The translations under genes were made by a program, and so were the position numbers. A model generated the notes under the pieces. That model was not told the DNA's origin. It was given only the letters and a program-made list of their open reading frames with translations, and made no database searches. Source: Basidiobolus heterosporus B8920 (lineage: Eukaryota > Basidiobolomycota > Basidiobolomycetes > Basidiobolales > Basidiobolaceae). From it: 12,860 bases of DNA. Shown here piece by piece: positions 1-8,100 of the stretch. The DNA is taken from positions 1-12,860 of the forward strand of contig JNET01029628.1 of assembly GCA_000697455.1 (NCBI GenBank), in the 5' to 3' direction. Within the stretch, counting starts at the first letter, position 1; every line of letters begins with the position of its first letter.

Positions 1-68
1 AATGCTGCCGCATTAAGAACTGTCAACCCTGAGAGAAGGCACAAAACTTTGGGAGCGGAGAATTTCAT
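1..68 (-). CDS. Gly/Asn-rich secreted protein paralogue, 5' end only (cut by window edge)
   Basis: The start codon is at 68-66 on the minus strand, and the frame stays open to the window edge, giving 22 complete codons. The peptide begins MKFSAPKVLC, continues with a hydrophobic core and ends in NAAA. It is identical, residue for residue, to the signal peptide of the complete gene at 781-2421. The two DNA segments differ at seven positions, all synonymous (codons 5, 8, 12, 14, 15, 20 and 22). A TATA box at 125-134 sits at nearly the same distance as in the downstream copy. I infer a tandem paralogue whose mature part lies outside the window; whether it carries the same repeats cannot be seen. 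Confidence 0.8.
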   Translation of the reverse strand, partial: MKFSAPKVLCLLSGLTVLNAAA

Positions 69-124
69 TTTGTAGTTGTGTTGATTTTATAAATTTAGAT
101 GCTTTGAGCCTTACTTCACCTGTA

Positions 125-134
125 CCTATTTATA
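125..134 (-). promoter_or_regulatory. TATA box of the left Gly/Asn-rich paralogue
   Basis: On the minus strand this reads TATAAATAGG, 57 bases upstream of the start codon at 68. The same ten bases occur at 2484-2493 ahead of the complete paralogue, within otherwise diverged sequence, which supports a functional core promoter. Confidence 0.6.
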
Positions 135-310
135 TTCGTCGGCGGTGGTTTGATTCTCCTCAGATAGGGTAGTAGTAAGTATCACCCCACACTTACAGTC
201 CCCTTGAATAATCCCTTTTCTAATTTTACTGTTACCCCTTAGTCAGCCGACATGCATTAATTGAATTGATGCTTGAAAGTGGCTTCTTTGGACTTAACCT
301 TAGCAGGGAA

Positions 311-710
311 ACGAGAAAAGACGATGCTGACTTCATATTAACGTGACGACCTTAATATAAGGGGTAATATTACGATCAAGTCGTTGCACAAGGTTAACTG
401 TATTGGATCGTACTTATATTTATTAAGCATAAGCGCTGATGTCTTTGTTTCATGATGATTAGAGTGTTGAAAGGATTGAGTTCGGGTTCCTCTCGCTTTG
501 ACCCTCACGGCCTTTTTGCTAGCTGGGTTCAATAATCGGAGCTTAAGACAGCTAATGAGCATCTTTAACGTTGTCATAAACGATGCAGAATATTTGACTG
601 GCGAACACAAACTTTAACCAGCAACTTCCCATCAAAGTAATAAACTAGTTCTTTTATGTACAGAAAATCGTGACTTGAAGGATTTTGAGGAAACATACCG
701 AATTGTAAGA
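311..710. other. Intergenic spacer between tandem paralogues
   Basis: I find no convincing gene here. A 90-codon minus-strand open frame (338-610) has no recognisable features and overlaps the part that resembles the upstream region of the other paralogue. It therefore looks like the distal promoter of the left copy plus the 3' flank of the complete copy. Confidence 0.5.
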
Positions 711-716
711 TTTATT
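711..716 (-). terminator. Poly(A) signal of the complete Gly/Asn-rich gene
   Basis: TTTATT on the plus strand is AATAAA on the minus strand, 65 bases past the stop codon at 781-783, in AT-rich sequence typical of a 3' end. Confidence 0.5.
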
Positions 717-780
717 TAATTTTTAGTACTAATATTATATATTATGAAATGAAAGGATTTTAAACCTTGAGTATTTACTA

Positions 781-2421
781 TTATTCACAATCAGCTTCTC
801 CAGAGCCATCACCTGCGCCAGCATCGTAGGGGCTAGAGACAGATCCAGCACCAGCATCCCTAACGCTATTGTCACCTTTTCCATCACCAGCCCCGCTATT
901 GCCAGAGTTATATGCACCAGCACTGTTACCGCCATTTCCATTGTCTGGGCCATTATTGCCACTACTATTGTCACTATTTCCGTCACCAGCTCCTCCATTG
1001 CCATTGCTAGAGTCATAATCACCGCTATCATTACCCTTGTTTCCATTACCTGAGCTATTGTCACCTCCACCGTTACCTCCATTTCCGTTACCAGCTCCGC
1101 CGTTGCCAGAATCATAGGCACCAGCACCGTTACCGCCGTTTCCGTTACCTGAGCCATTATCACCGCCACCGCTACCTCCATTTCCGTTACCAGCTCCGCC
1201 GTTGCCAGAGTCATAAGCACCAGCACCATTGCTACTGTTTCCACTACCAGCTCCGTTGTCACCACCGCCATTACCACCGTTTCCATTACCTGCCCCATCA
1301 TTGCCAGAGTCATAAGCACCAGCACCGTCACCGCCGTTTCCATTACCAGCTCCATTGTCGCTACTGCCATTACCACAGTTTCCATTACCTGCCCCACCAT
1401 TGCCAGAGTCATAAGCACCAGCACCGTTACCGCCGTTTCCATTTCCTGCTCCGTTAACACCACCGCCATTACCACCGTTTCCATTACCAGAGCCATAAGC
1501 GCTAGCCCTATTACTACCGTTGCCATTGCCAGCTCCGTTGTCACCGCCGCCATTACCACTGTTTTTATTACCCTCCCCACCATTGCCAGAGTTATAAGCA
1601 CCAGCACCGTTACCGCCATTTCCATTCCCAGCTCCGCTATCACCACCACCAGTACCACCGTTTCCATTACCTGCTCCACCATTGCCAGAGTCATAATTAC
1701 CAGCACCGTTACCGCCATTTTCGTTCCCAGCTCCGTTATCACCACCACCAGTACCACTGTTTCCATTACCTGCCCCACTATTGCCGCCGTTTCCGTTGCC
1801 TGGGTTATAAGCGCCAGCTCCATTACCACCATTGCCAGCTCCGTTGTCATCACCACCATTACCACCGTTCCCATTACCTGCCCCACCATTGCCAGAGTCA
1901 TAAGCACCAGCACCGTCACCGCCATTTCCATTACCAGCTCCGTTGTCACTACCACCATTACCAGCACCTCCATTCTCAGATTCATAAGCTCCGACACCAT
2001 TACCACCGTTTCCACTATCTCCTCCATTATTGCCACCGCTAGCGCCTCCATTTCCATTACCAGAACCATAGGCACCAGCACCGTTACCACCGTTGCCATT
2101 ACCTAGGCCATTGTCACCGTTATCGCTACCTCCATTGCCAGAGTCATAAGCACTAGCACCATGACCACCATTCCCACTATTTCCTCCATTATCGCCACCA
2201 CCAGCGCCTCCATTTCCGTTGCCTGAGCCATTGTCGCCACCACCGTTACCTACATCTCCGTTGCCAGAACTATATACACCGGCTCCATTATCACCTCCAT
2301 TGTCCCCATTGAATATATCAGTTATATCATAAGCACCGGTACCTCTTCTGTCGAAGGCTGCTGCATTAAGAACTGTCAGTCCTGAAAGAAGGCACAAGAC
2401 TTTGGGGGCGGAGAATTTCAT
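781..2421 (-). CDS. Secreted silk-like Gly/Asn-rich tandem-repeat protein (546 aa)
   Basis: The start is the first ATG after a TATA box and leader shared with the paralogue at the window edge. Residues 1-22 form a signal peptide (MKFSAPKVLC then a hydrophobic stretch ending NAAA). A dibasic RR at 25-26 could be a Kex2-type processing site, leaving a mature chain starting at Gly27. From residue 46 nearly to the end there are about fifteen repeats of 26-38 residues, most often 33. The consensus opens GAGAYDSGNGGAG and continues with GNGNGG, GGGDNGAG and GNGNGGN blocks. Tyr occurs almost only once per repeat, in the GA(G/S)AY motif. Basic residues are very rare, so the chain should be acidic and disordered. 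The C-terminus departs from the repeat (SSPYDAGAGDGSGEADCE) and carries a Cys. There is no GPI signal, transmembrane segment or known domain. Composition resembles silk or glue proteins; a role in cell wall, matrix or adhesion is inference. No introns are needed. Confidence 0.8.
   Translation of the reverse strand: MKFSAPKVLCLLSGLTVLNAAAFDRRGTGAYDITDIFNGDNGGDNGAGVYSSGNGDVGNGGGDNGSGNGNGGAGGGDNGGNSGNGGHGASAYDSGNGGSDNGDNGLGNGNGGNGAGAYGSGNGNGGASGGNNGGDSGNGGNGVGAYESENGGAGNGGSDNGAGNGNGGDGAGAYDSGNGGAGNGNGGNGGDDNGAGNGGNGAGAYNPGNGNGGNSGAGNGNSGTGGGDNGAGNENGGNGAGNYDSGNGGAGNGNGGTGGGDSGAGNGNGGNGAGAYNSGNGGEGNKNSGNGGGDNGAGNGNGSNRASAYGSGNGNGGNGGGVNGAGNGNGGNGAGAYDSGNGGAGNGNCGNGSSDNGAGNGNGGDGAGAYDSGNDGAGNGNGGNGGGDNGAGSGNSSNGAGAYDSGNGGAGNGNGGSGGGDNGSGNGNGGNGAGAYDSGNGGAGNGNGGNGGGDNSSGNGNKGNDSGDYDSSNGNGGAGDGNSDNSSGNNGPDNGNGGNSAGAYNSGNSGAGDGKGDNSVRDAGAGSVSSPYDAGAGDGSGEADCE
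862..2286 (-). repeat. Coding minisatellite, modal unit about 99 bases, ~15 copies
   Basis: The repeat region of the Gly/Asn-rich gene is built from head-to-tail units with a modal period of 33 codons. All lengths are multiples of three. The units beginning GAGAYDSGN in the C-terminal half (roughly residues 335-465) are closest to one another, while the terminal units are degenerate. The DNA is so regular that long antisense frames stay open across it, and those are by-products. Confidence 0.8.
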
Positions 2422-2690
2422 ATTATATTTGTAGTTATGGTGATTCTATCGATCTAGATACCTCAAACCTTGGTTCTCCCGCGCCTATTTATATTCATCT
2501 GTAGTTATTTGGTACTCCTCTCAGTAAAGAATCGTAAGCATTCCCCCCTCCCCACACTCACAGCCCCTCAGAATCACTCCTTTTGCATTTGAGGCCCCCG
2601 CTCGATCAGCCAACATACTTTAATTTACATTACCTGATCTCTATGACTTCAGTTTGTAATTTATGAACCATAGCAGAGAAAATTTGATTT
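2354..2690 (-). repeat. Direct duplication, copy B (signal-peptide exon, leader, promoter)
   Basis: This is the counterpart of 1-310. It holds codons 1-22 of the complete gene, its leader, TATA box and proximal upstream region. Similarity is about 90% in the coding part and clearly lower but collinear upstream. Confidence 0.7.
2484..2493 (-). promoter_or_regulatory. TATA box of the complete Gly/Asn-rich gene
   Basis: TATAAATAGG on the minus strand, 63 bases upstream of the ATG at 2421. It is identical to the box at 125-134 and lies in the duplicated promoter. Confidence 0.6.
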
Positions 2691-3272
2691 TACTTTATTT
2701 GGTAATGGCATTATTTGATTTCACGAAATCTAAATGGGTACCTTCAGAGTGGTTGTTTTCTATTAAAACTTAATCTAAAGTGCACTAGCCTTCTCATGGT
2801 TAGAGTTTGTCAGGAATAGGTGAGTTATAAGATTTGATCTTTTCAGTTGCTCGCAAACTTTACTGATTGGGATGCTTTAATAGAAAACATGGGATATTGG
2901 TTTATATACAACATCGTGACTTCCTCTTAGTAATTTTTATGATCTTTCAAATAAGTTTGTAAACCAGGAACAGCTCTCAATGTAAGCTAGCTCATTTTAC
3001 GCTATCACAAAAGATGCGGAATATTATGGCAACTGTGTCACTTCTAATGTATTCTCCTAGTGACCTATGAAATGGTACGTAATAGCACGTAATAGCTCAG
3101 CATGTTTGAAGTAAAACCCACAGGTGAATTGTGGGTAAGGAGCAGTAAATATAACAGAAGTGAAGACGTAAGTGCGAAGTTATGTGAACTTCACATCACA
3201 ATTTTCTACCTTCACCAACAAATACAAATTTGGGGCTATACGTAAATATAAACACAATCAAATGGATCTTGC
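2691..3272. other. Intergenic spacer, distal upstream region of the complete paralogue
   Basis: No gene is supported. The part near 2990-3030 still matches the left copy's upstream region (GATGCGGAATATT). A 10-base unit ACGTAATAGC is repeated in tandem at 3077-3096 and followed by another AATAGC. The remainder is AT-rich sequence without features I can name. Confidence 0.4.
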
Positions 3273-3278
3273 TTTATT
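3273..3278 (-). terminator. Possible poly(A) signal of the decayed Lys-rich gene
   Basis: AATAAA on the minus strand immediately after the TAA at 3281-3279. Its placement supports the 3' limit of the decayed gene, but six bases in AT-rich DNA are weak evidence alone. Confidence 0.3.
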
Positions 3279-4190
3279 TTAATCTATTTTACTGGGTAGT
3301 ATTCTCTTTGAGATCATCAACTTTTTGGTTATGATGTTCTCATCTATTTTGGCCTCATTACTGAGATTCTTGTCCTTTAAGTATCCCCAATGATCTTTAA
3401 TGTCTCGAGTCCCTTCTTTTGGCTAGAGGCTTTATCACCTTGACATTCCCATCAACGACTTGTCTCAACTTGGGGGATTCTTTCAATACAGGTGTTACCA
3501 ACTTCTCGACTTTTTCCCAAGACTGTTGTTTAACCTCTTCTTCAGGTCCTTGAGCTCTAACGATTTCTTTACCAAATGTTTGCCCTCTCTGGCAGTCTCT
3601 TCATTCACACTTTGTTCGGGCATTTTCTTTAGTCGGGATATCCGGTCATTTACCATCTCATTTACCTGTAGGCCATGTTCGTTTGCTGCGTTCGATAATA
3701 GCACCTTAGCACCCTTAAATTTCTTCTTGTCATAAGACATTTTTTCAAGATAGCTAGCCTTCTTTCTATTCGAGATCATCCACTTTTCCGGCTATAATTT
3801 TCGCCTCTTCCAAATTTACTTTTTCTTGGTCGGTTTTTTATCTCCTCCATAGGATTTTCATTCGTTCCCTTTTCAAAGATCTTCTTTATCTTTGAGTATG
3901 TTTTAGATATGAGTTTTTTTTTCACTGTCCTTATCCTTTCTATTGAGCTCTTTTGATTCTTCGAGATTTTCACCAACCTCCTCCTTTACCTGGGGGAAAG
4001 CATCCAAGAATTAATCACCAGCACCTGGTATAGAAGCAAGGAGAGAGTCAGTCAAACTTCTCGCAGTACTTCCTAGTACTCTTGGGAGAGGCACCTTTTC
4101 TTGGATATCCTAGATAGTCTGTAACATATTTCAAGTCTTTCTTATAACTTCCTTGGTACATGATAATTGAACTACTGAACTCCGCTCCGG
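3279..4190 (-). pseudogene. Decayed Lys/Glu-rich, helix-forming gene (unrecognised)
   Basis: A series of minus-strand open stretches in different frames shares one unusual composition, rich in Lys, Glu and Asn with few aromatics. Examples are about 3495-3779 (contains NDRISRLKKMPEQSVNEE) and 3776-3976 (contains KKIFEKGTNENPMEEIKN). Further pieces lie on both sides, such as PRVLGSTARSLTDSLLASIP near 4045-4105 and a Lys-rich end stopping at 3279. The consistent order and composition suggest one former reading frame for a soluble, possibly coiled-coil protein, broken several times. An AATAAA (minus strand, 3273-3278) directly follows the last stretch. I do not recognise the family. A spliced live gene is possible, but I could not find GT-AG introns that reconcile the frames. 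Confidence 0.4.
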
Positions 4191-4574
4191 ATCATGCTTT
4201 GAGTTAGAATTATAAAACTAAACTAATCAACAATAGGGTTAATTTAGTTGAAGACCTTGCCATTGAAATCAGCCGGTATCACATAGCCGTCTGAGGAGTA
4301 TGTCGATATTTACGAGTATGGATTAATTTAAGCAGAAATCTAATCCAGTTCATAGTCGGTCATTTTCCGAAAGTAGTTGAGCCACAGTGTATATATTCAA
4401 CCAATAAAAACCATCTCAACTCTACAAAGGATTAATATAATAAGGGTTACTCAATAGAAATCCTAGAAAACAACGATTTTCGCGTCGTCCAAAAACAAAT
4501 ATATATAAATGGTGTCTGCTTATAAATACACTTCCGAATTAGGCTTAGGATAGAGATTATTCATCATTGAACGA
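4191..4574. other. Intergenic spacer with two plus-strand TATA-like boxes
   Basis: No gene is visible. Two TATA-like elements (TATATAAAT near 4502-4510 and TATAAATA at 4521-4528) face a plus-strand ATG at 4618, which opens only a 45-codon frame (MRLNVVFATV...). That frame overlaps the minus-strand candidate described next. I could not decide whether either is used. Confidence 0.3.
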
Positions 4575-5147
4575 TTAGACACTTAACTTGAGTAGAGAAT
4601 TAATCCGAATCGGACAAATGCGACTAAATGTCGTATTTGCTACTGTGAGGGATTTTGGCGATGTTTTCGCAACAGCAATGGTGCGATATTCTAGAACGGA
4701 GGAATCAATGAGAAAATGGTGTTCATTGGCTTGGATTTTCACCACCAAAGCATGACAAAGATGATCGAACGCTGCTACCAAATACAGTAATCCAGCTGAG
4801 AAATATTGGCTAGCAGGGAGGATCACAGCAAATGAGAAAAACCGCTCACCTTCTATATTAGTTACCCTTCAGTTTCCCGGTAATGGGATGATAAGAGTTG
4901 GAACGTTTGATGAAACTTGATGTCCAATAGCTCAAATAGCTCATATGAATCCGGCAATAGCTCAATAAGATTTTGACTTTGATCGAAGTTGCTTAATTTG
5001 GGTATGAATCAGATGTATATAAGCCCTTGATATTTCTCGACTGACTTACGAACTAGTATTGTACACCAATTTACCTAATTTTCCTGTAACTTTCTCTCCT
5101 CCCGTACATAATCCTGGAACCACATTCATATACATACAAAGCATCAT
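4575..5147 (-). CDS. Possible small spliced gene, unrecognised, head to head with the copper ATPase
   Basis: Three open minus-strand stretches join in phase if two short GT-AG introns are removed. The first reads MNVVPGLCTGGEKVTGKLGK from 5129 and ends at a GTAAGT donor (5047-5042). An acceptor TTAAG then leads at about 4988 into NFDQSQNLIELLPDSYELFE. A GTAACT donor at 4863 and an acceptor CTAG then lead into QYFSAGLLYLVAAFDHLCHA and a stop at 4577-4575. A third possible intron would move the stop to 4640. An alternative start at 4947 (MSYLSYWTSS), spliced to a CTCAG acceptor, reaches the same final frame. The product would be a soluble helical protein of about 110-150 aa. In the long form, exon 1 overlaps the ATPase leader and start codon, which counts against it. 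No family is recognised. Confidence 0.3.
4926..4964 (+). promoter_or_regulatory. Three direct copies of AATAGCTCA upstream of the copper ATPase
   Basis: AATAGCTCA occurs at 4926-4934, 4935-4943 and 4956-4964. The starts are spaced 9 and 21 bases apart, 52 bases or more upstream of the ATPase TATA box. The GCTC(A) core partly resembles the yeast Mac1 copper-response element (TTTGCTCA), but the 5' half differs. A role as activator-binding site is inference. The same bases also lie in the proposed exon 2 of the minus-strand candidate, where they would encode part of ELL/ELF repeats. Confidence 0.35.
5016..5023 (+). promoter_or_regulatory. TATA box of the copper ATPase
   Basis: TATATAAG on the plus strand, 123 bases ahead of the ATG at 5146. 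Transcription would start near 5045-5060 with a leader of about 90-100 bases. Confidence 0.5.
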
Positions 5148-8100
5148 GTCTTCAGATCTACAGAACATTGTGGTATCGCAGCCTGATACAAGTTTTCTGT
5201 ACCGAGCCGTCATGCAATTAGAAGGATTGACTTGTTCGTCCTGTGTCAAAACTACCGAAAAAGCACTAGCGGCAATTGATTCCGTTGTCCTTGAATCAAT
5301 TAGTGTCAGTTCTCTTACGGGCCGTGGTGTAGCTGATTTCACAATTGATGACCGTGAGCGGTTAAGCAAAGTGATTGAAAAATCCATTTCAAACATTGGT
5401 TACGATTTAGTCGATCTCCAATGGGAGGTCATTTCAAACAAATCTCAAAACCAAAATGAAAAATCTGACGAAACAGAGGAATCCTTTGAGTATCGTGCTG
5501 TCATGCAAATCGAGGGAATGACTTGCTCCTCTTGCGTCAAAACCACCGAAAAGGCGTTAAATGCTATTGATTCTGTTGTCCCTGAATCCATCAGTGTTAG
5601 TGCCTTGACCGGCTCTGGTGTAGCCGTATTCACCAACGGAGACCGCGAGAACCTTAGCAAGGTACTTGAAGAAGCTATTTCCAATATAGGCTACGATTTG
5701 GTCGACTTGCGATGGGAAGTGATCAGCAAGAAGAAGTCAGCCAAGACAACATATCAAAGTCGTGCTACAATGCAAATTGAGGGAATGACTTGCTCCTCAT
5801 GTGTTAAAACTACCGAAAAGGCACTTTCCGCCATTGACTCTATCGTCGAGGGCTCTATCAGTGTTAGTGCTCTTACTGGTCGTGGTGTGGCTGTATTCGC
5901 TAGTGAAGACCAAGAAACACTCGGAAAAATTATCAATGAGGCGATTTCTAATATCGGCTACGACCTAACTAATTTGCAATGGGAAACCATTCAGCAGAAT
6001 GACTCGAGCAATGAAGAATCAAGAGAAGCCAGCGCGACCATCACCACCAACCTTAACATTACCGGAATGACTTGTTCTTCATGTGTAAATAGCATCGAGT
6101 CTAATCTTAAAGAACAAGACGGCATTGTATCCTGCCAAATTAATCTTCTCATGCAATCCGGCGTGGTGGTTCACGATCCTAAAAAGATAGGTCCACGTAG
6201 TTTAGTTGAGCTAATCTCGGATTTGGGTTATGAAGCTACGATTGTTCAGCCCAATACCAAGGGTCCTTCCATTCAAGAACGTCACAATCGAGAAACTCGC
6301 TCCCTGCTCATTCGTTTCCTTTGGGCGCTTGGCTTTGCTATTCCTGCTTTTATTATTGGAATCATTTTCGACGTTGCACTATCCAAAGAGAATCGGGTTC
6401 GTAGGGCATTCGAATCCCAAGTATGCCCAGGTCTCAGTGTATCCTTCCTTATTATGTGGATCCTTGCTACCCCCGTCCAATTCATTCTAGCTTGGCCATT
6501 TTACCGTAAAGCATACAAATCGCTACGTTACGCTCATACCGCCAATATGGATGTACTTGTCTCCCTAGGCACAGGTGTTGCTTACTTTGCTTCTGTCGGA
6601 ACTTGTATCGCCAACATTGTCCAGAAAAGCTCATCCGAGAGACATCAATTTTTCGACACCACCATTTATCTTATTACGTTCATTTTGTTTGGTAAATATC
6701 TTGAAGCCCACGCCAAAGGAAAAACCTTCGATACTATCAGCAAGCTTATGGAACTACAAGCTGAGACTGCTACTCTGGTGACCATAAAAGAGGGACAACC
6801 TATTGAGAATGCTCAGGAAGAAGAAATTGACTTTGCGCTTGTTCAACAAGGAGATATCCTTAAGGTCAACCCAGGAACACGTATTCCTTGTGATGGTACT
6901 TTGTATCATGGTACCTCTACCTTTGATGAATCCACCATCACTGGTGAATCCATTCCAGTCAGAAAGAGCGCCGAGAAAGGAGACAAAGTAATTTCTGCCA
7001 CTCTCAACCTGACTTCCCCGATTTATTTCATCGCTGAAAAGGTCGGTGCTGATACCACTCTTTCTCGTATCATTAAGCTGGTACAAGAGGCACAATCCGC
7101 AAAGAAGGCACCTATGGAACAATTGGCTGATATGCTTTCTGGTGTTTTTGTTCCTCTTGTCATTTCACTCGCCATCATCACTTTTATTTTGTGGTGTGCT
7201 CTTGGTTCCACCGGACACGTTCCCGCTGAGTGGATTTCCAAGCAGAAAACCTCACCCGGTGTCTTTGCTTTATGGTTTGCTATCACCGTGTTAGTTATCG
7301 CTTGTCCGTGTGGTCTAGGACTCGCCTCTCCCACGGCCATCATGGTCGGAACCGGTGTTGCTGCCAAGCACGGAATCTTGATCAAAGGAGGTGGTTTAGC
7401 CCTTGAAATGATCAATCGACTCGATGCTATTGTGTTCGATAAAACGGGTACTTTGACTATAGGTAAGCCTATCGTCAACGGGGTGAGAATTTATTTGAGT
7501 GCCAGTCGGATCACCGAAAAAGATCAAGACACCAACACATTGATTCTTTCGGATGGGGAGCGCTTTTTGTGGGAGCTAGTACACAAACTCGAAAGCGGTT
7601 CCGAGCATCCTTTAGCTCGTGCAGTGACCCAACATGCCACCGATATCATCGCCCCACTTGTCGAACAGAAGAAAGCCTCCGAAAAGGAGCCCAGTGAAAG
7701 CACTTTACCTGCTGACTACTCATCCGTTGTTCCTTTTGAAGTAGAGTCTTGCCAAGAAGTTCCCGGAAAGGGTATCGAGGCAGTGATCAACGTGGCTACC
7801 CAAGGGGAATCACGAATTTTCCCCAGTTTCATCTACAAGAGCCAAGACAGCGAACTGGAATACGCATCACTCACTGTCCAAATTGGAAGCCCTGGATGGA
7901 TTACCTCCATTGGCAGTCAATACGCTGAATCGGTGACTGACAAGCAGACAGAGGACCGTGAAATCGAGGCATTCCAGAACACCGGTGCTTCCATTGTTCA
8001 AGTTGCTATCAACGGGTTCATTGTACTTACTCTTGGAGTGGCCGATCGTCCACGTGAGCACACTGCCGAAATCATCAGCGAGCTGGAGAGGCGCGGTATC

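Larger units (their letters stand above)
1..310 (-). repeat. Direct duplication, copy A (signal-peptide exon, leader, promoter)
   Basis: This stretch aligns by eye with 2354-2690. The coding 68 bases differ at 7 sites. The leader and promoter are more diverged and contain small indels, but keep the order: leader TTTGTAGTT, TATA box, pyrimidine-rich block with CCCCACACT, CAGCC(A/G)ACAT and finally TAGCAG(G/A)GAAA. A weaker match (GATGC(A/G)GAATATT and flanks) continues around 552-590 against about 2990-3028. The duplication therefore probably covered the whole gene plus its upstream region. Confidence 0.7.

Noticed and set aside
735-2099. A 454-codon minus-strand frame rich in Met, Val, Ala and Thr overlapping the Gly/Asn-rich gene
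   Set aside because: It is an out-of-frame reading of the same minisatellite; the Gly/Asn frame has the signal peptide, promoter and paralogue support.
862-2286. CRISPR-like array
   Set aside because: The 99-base units are coding, degenerate throughout and lack the fixed repeat plus unique spacer pattern.
862-2286. RTX calcium-binding nonapeptide repeats (GGxGxDxxx)
   Set aside because: The Gly/Asn/Asp spacing is superficially similar, but the hydrophobic position and the nine-residue period are missing.
5059-5145. N-terminal extension of the copper ATPase from a TTG codon
   Set aside because: There is no ATG; the first ATG at 5146 has a good context and lies at a normal distance from the TATA box.
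5046-5936. Three minus-strand frames across the HMA region with similar sequence
   Set aside because: They are antisense shadows of the three near-identical HMA modules. Only the last part of the first one was kept as a tentative exon of the small minus-strand candidate.
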